Assembly: GCA_024698145.1 (NCBI GenBank)
Contig: JAILRO010000048.1
Coordinates: forward strand, 1 to 64,000
Direction of reading: 5' to 3'
Length of the DNA stretch: 64,000 bases
DNA from: Lachnospiraceae bacterium
GTDB lineage: Bacteria > Bacillota > Clostridia > Lachnospirales > Lachnospiraceae
The position numbers and the translations under genes were made by a program. Position 1 is the first letter of the stretch. The number at the start of each line of letters is the position of its first letter. Shown here piece by piece: positions 63,606-64,000 of this stretch. Below the pieces are notes generated by a model, which saw only the letters and a program-made list of their open reading frames with translations, was not told the DNA's origin and did no database searches.

Positions 63606-64000
63606 ATGGCAGAGACAAAAAGAGATTATTATGAGGTGCTTGGGGTTTCAAAAAGCGCAACAGACGCTGAACTTAAGAAAGCGTATCGTGTAATTGCAAA
63701 GAAGTATCATCCGGATATGAATCCGGGTGATGCTGAAGCAGAAGCTAAGTTTAAAGAGGCTTCTGAAGCATATAAAGTATTGAGTGATCCGGATTCAAGA
63801 GCTAAGTATGACCAGTTTGGTCACGCTGCATTTGATCCCAACAGTGGAATGGGTGGCGGATTTGGAGGCTTTGACTTCTCGGATATGGGAGATATTTTTG
63901 GAGATATCTTCGGCGACATGTTTGGTGGAGCAACAAGAAGCAGACAGTCAAATGGTCCAATCAAGGGTGCCAACATCAAGACCAGTGTTCGTGTTAAGTT
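63606..64000 (+). CDS. dnaJ: Chaperone DnaJ (Hsp40), 5' part
   Basis: 131 codons up to the window end; the gene continues beyond. J domain (about 5-70) with [20 protein letters not shown], the HPD motif in [10 protein letters not shown] and the [14 protein letters not shown] helix. A Gly/Phe-rich region follows (GGGFGGFDF ... DIFGDMFGG) and the start of the first substrate domain. AGGTGAGGAAG precedes ATG 63606, 48 bp after dnaK. The zinc-finger part lies outside. Confidence 0.97.
   Translation, partial: MAETKRDYYEVLGVSKSATDAELKKAYRVIAKKYHPDMNPGDAEAEAKFKEASEAYKVLSDPDSRAKYDQFGHAAFDPNSGMGGGFGGFDFSDMGDIFGDIFGDMFGGATRSRQSNGPIKGANIKTSVRVK

Noticed and set aside
1-64000. CRISPR array, tRNA/rRNA genes, intact insertion sequence or prophage
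   Set aside because: No regularly spaced repeats, no cloverleaf or rRNA sequence, no transposase, integrase or phage structural protein was seen.

Overview
The window looks like a chromosomal segment from a low-GC, spore-forming Firmicute of the class Clostridia, most likely a Lachnospiraceae member related to butyrate producers. Pointers are the spore genes gpr and spoIIP, strong AGGAGG ribosome binding sites, an acyl-CoA:acetate CoA-transferase, the CIRCE-hrcA-grpE-dnaK-dnaJ operon, and the gene order holA / rpsT / gpr / spoIIP / lepA / hemW / hrcA known from that group. The family assignment is inferred from gene order and protein style; no 16S gene is present.

Layout. 0-3.8 kb: a GntR(YtrA-type)-ABC-permease-permease-CPBP protease operon. 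3.8-10.5 kb: small accessory genes (double GNAT, tRNA-editing protein, epimerase, an unrecognised methyltransferase-like protein, a half-size EamA protein, a split chromate transporter) mixed with visible gene debris: two copies of one GNAT gene start joined to different sequences, and a TfoX-type gene whose head and tail lie 3.8 kb apart. 10.5-16.6 kb: three ABC exporter half-transporters and a TetR regulator with a consensus promoter carrying a palindromic operator. 16.6-17.5 kb: a surface-protein fragment without its 5' end. 17.65-20.7 kb: a compact three-gene unit encoding a TIR/zinc-ribbon protein, a receiver-like/class III nucleotide cyclase and an unknown PGDYG-like protein, closed by terminators on both sides; this is the best candidate for an undescribed signalling or defence system. 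20.9-27.3 kb: an ABC-2 exporter with its own NarL-type two-component system and a CoA-transferase. 27.3-30.8 kb: argG facing argC-argB across a 305-bp regulatory region. 30.8-39.8 kb: a solute-binding lipoprotein, a YdcZ-like transporter, a ComEA-like lipoprotein, an OmpR-type two-component system, a GerM-like lipoprotein, comEC and holA. 39.9-45.7 kb: rpsT (reverse strand, UUG start), gpr, spoIIP, lepA, hemW. 45.7-59.3 kb: a ten-gene, visibly more AT-rich polysaccharide locus placed between hemW and hrcA. 59.3-64 kb: a small zinc-ribbon membrane protein, then the CIRCE-controlled chaperone operon, cut at the window edge inside dnaJ.

How the genes work together. The core part joins DNA uptake (comEA, comEC), replication (holA), translation (rpsT, lepA), sporulation and germination (spoIIP, gpr) and heat shock. 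The accessory parts are mainly envelope functions (ABC exporters, cell-surface glycan assembly) and small-molecule signalling. No tRNA, rRNA, CRISPR array, intact insertion sequence or prophage gene was seen.
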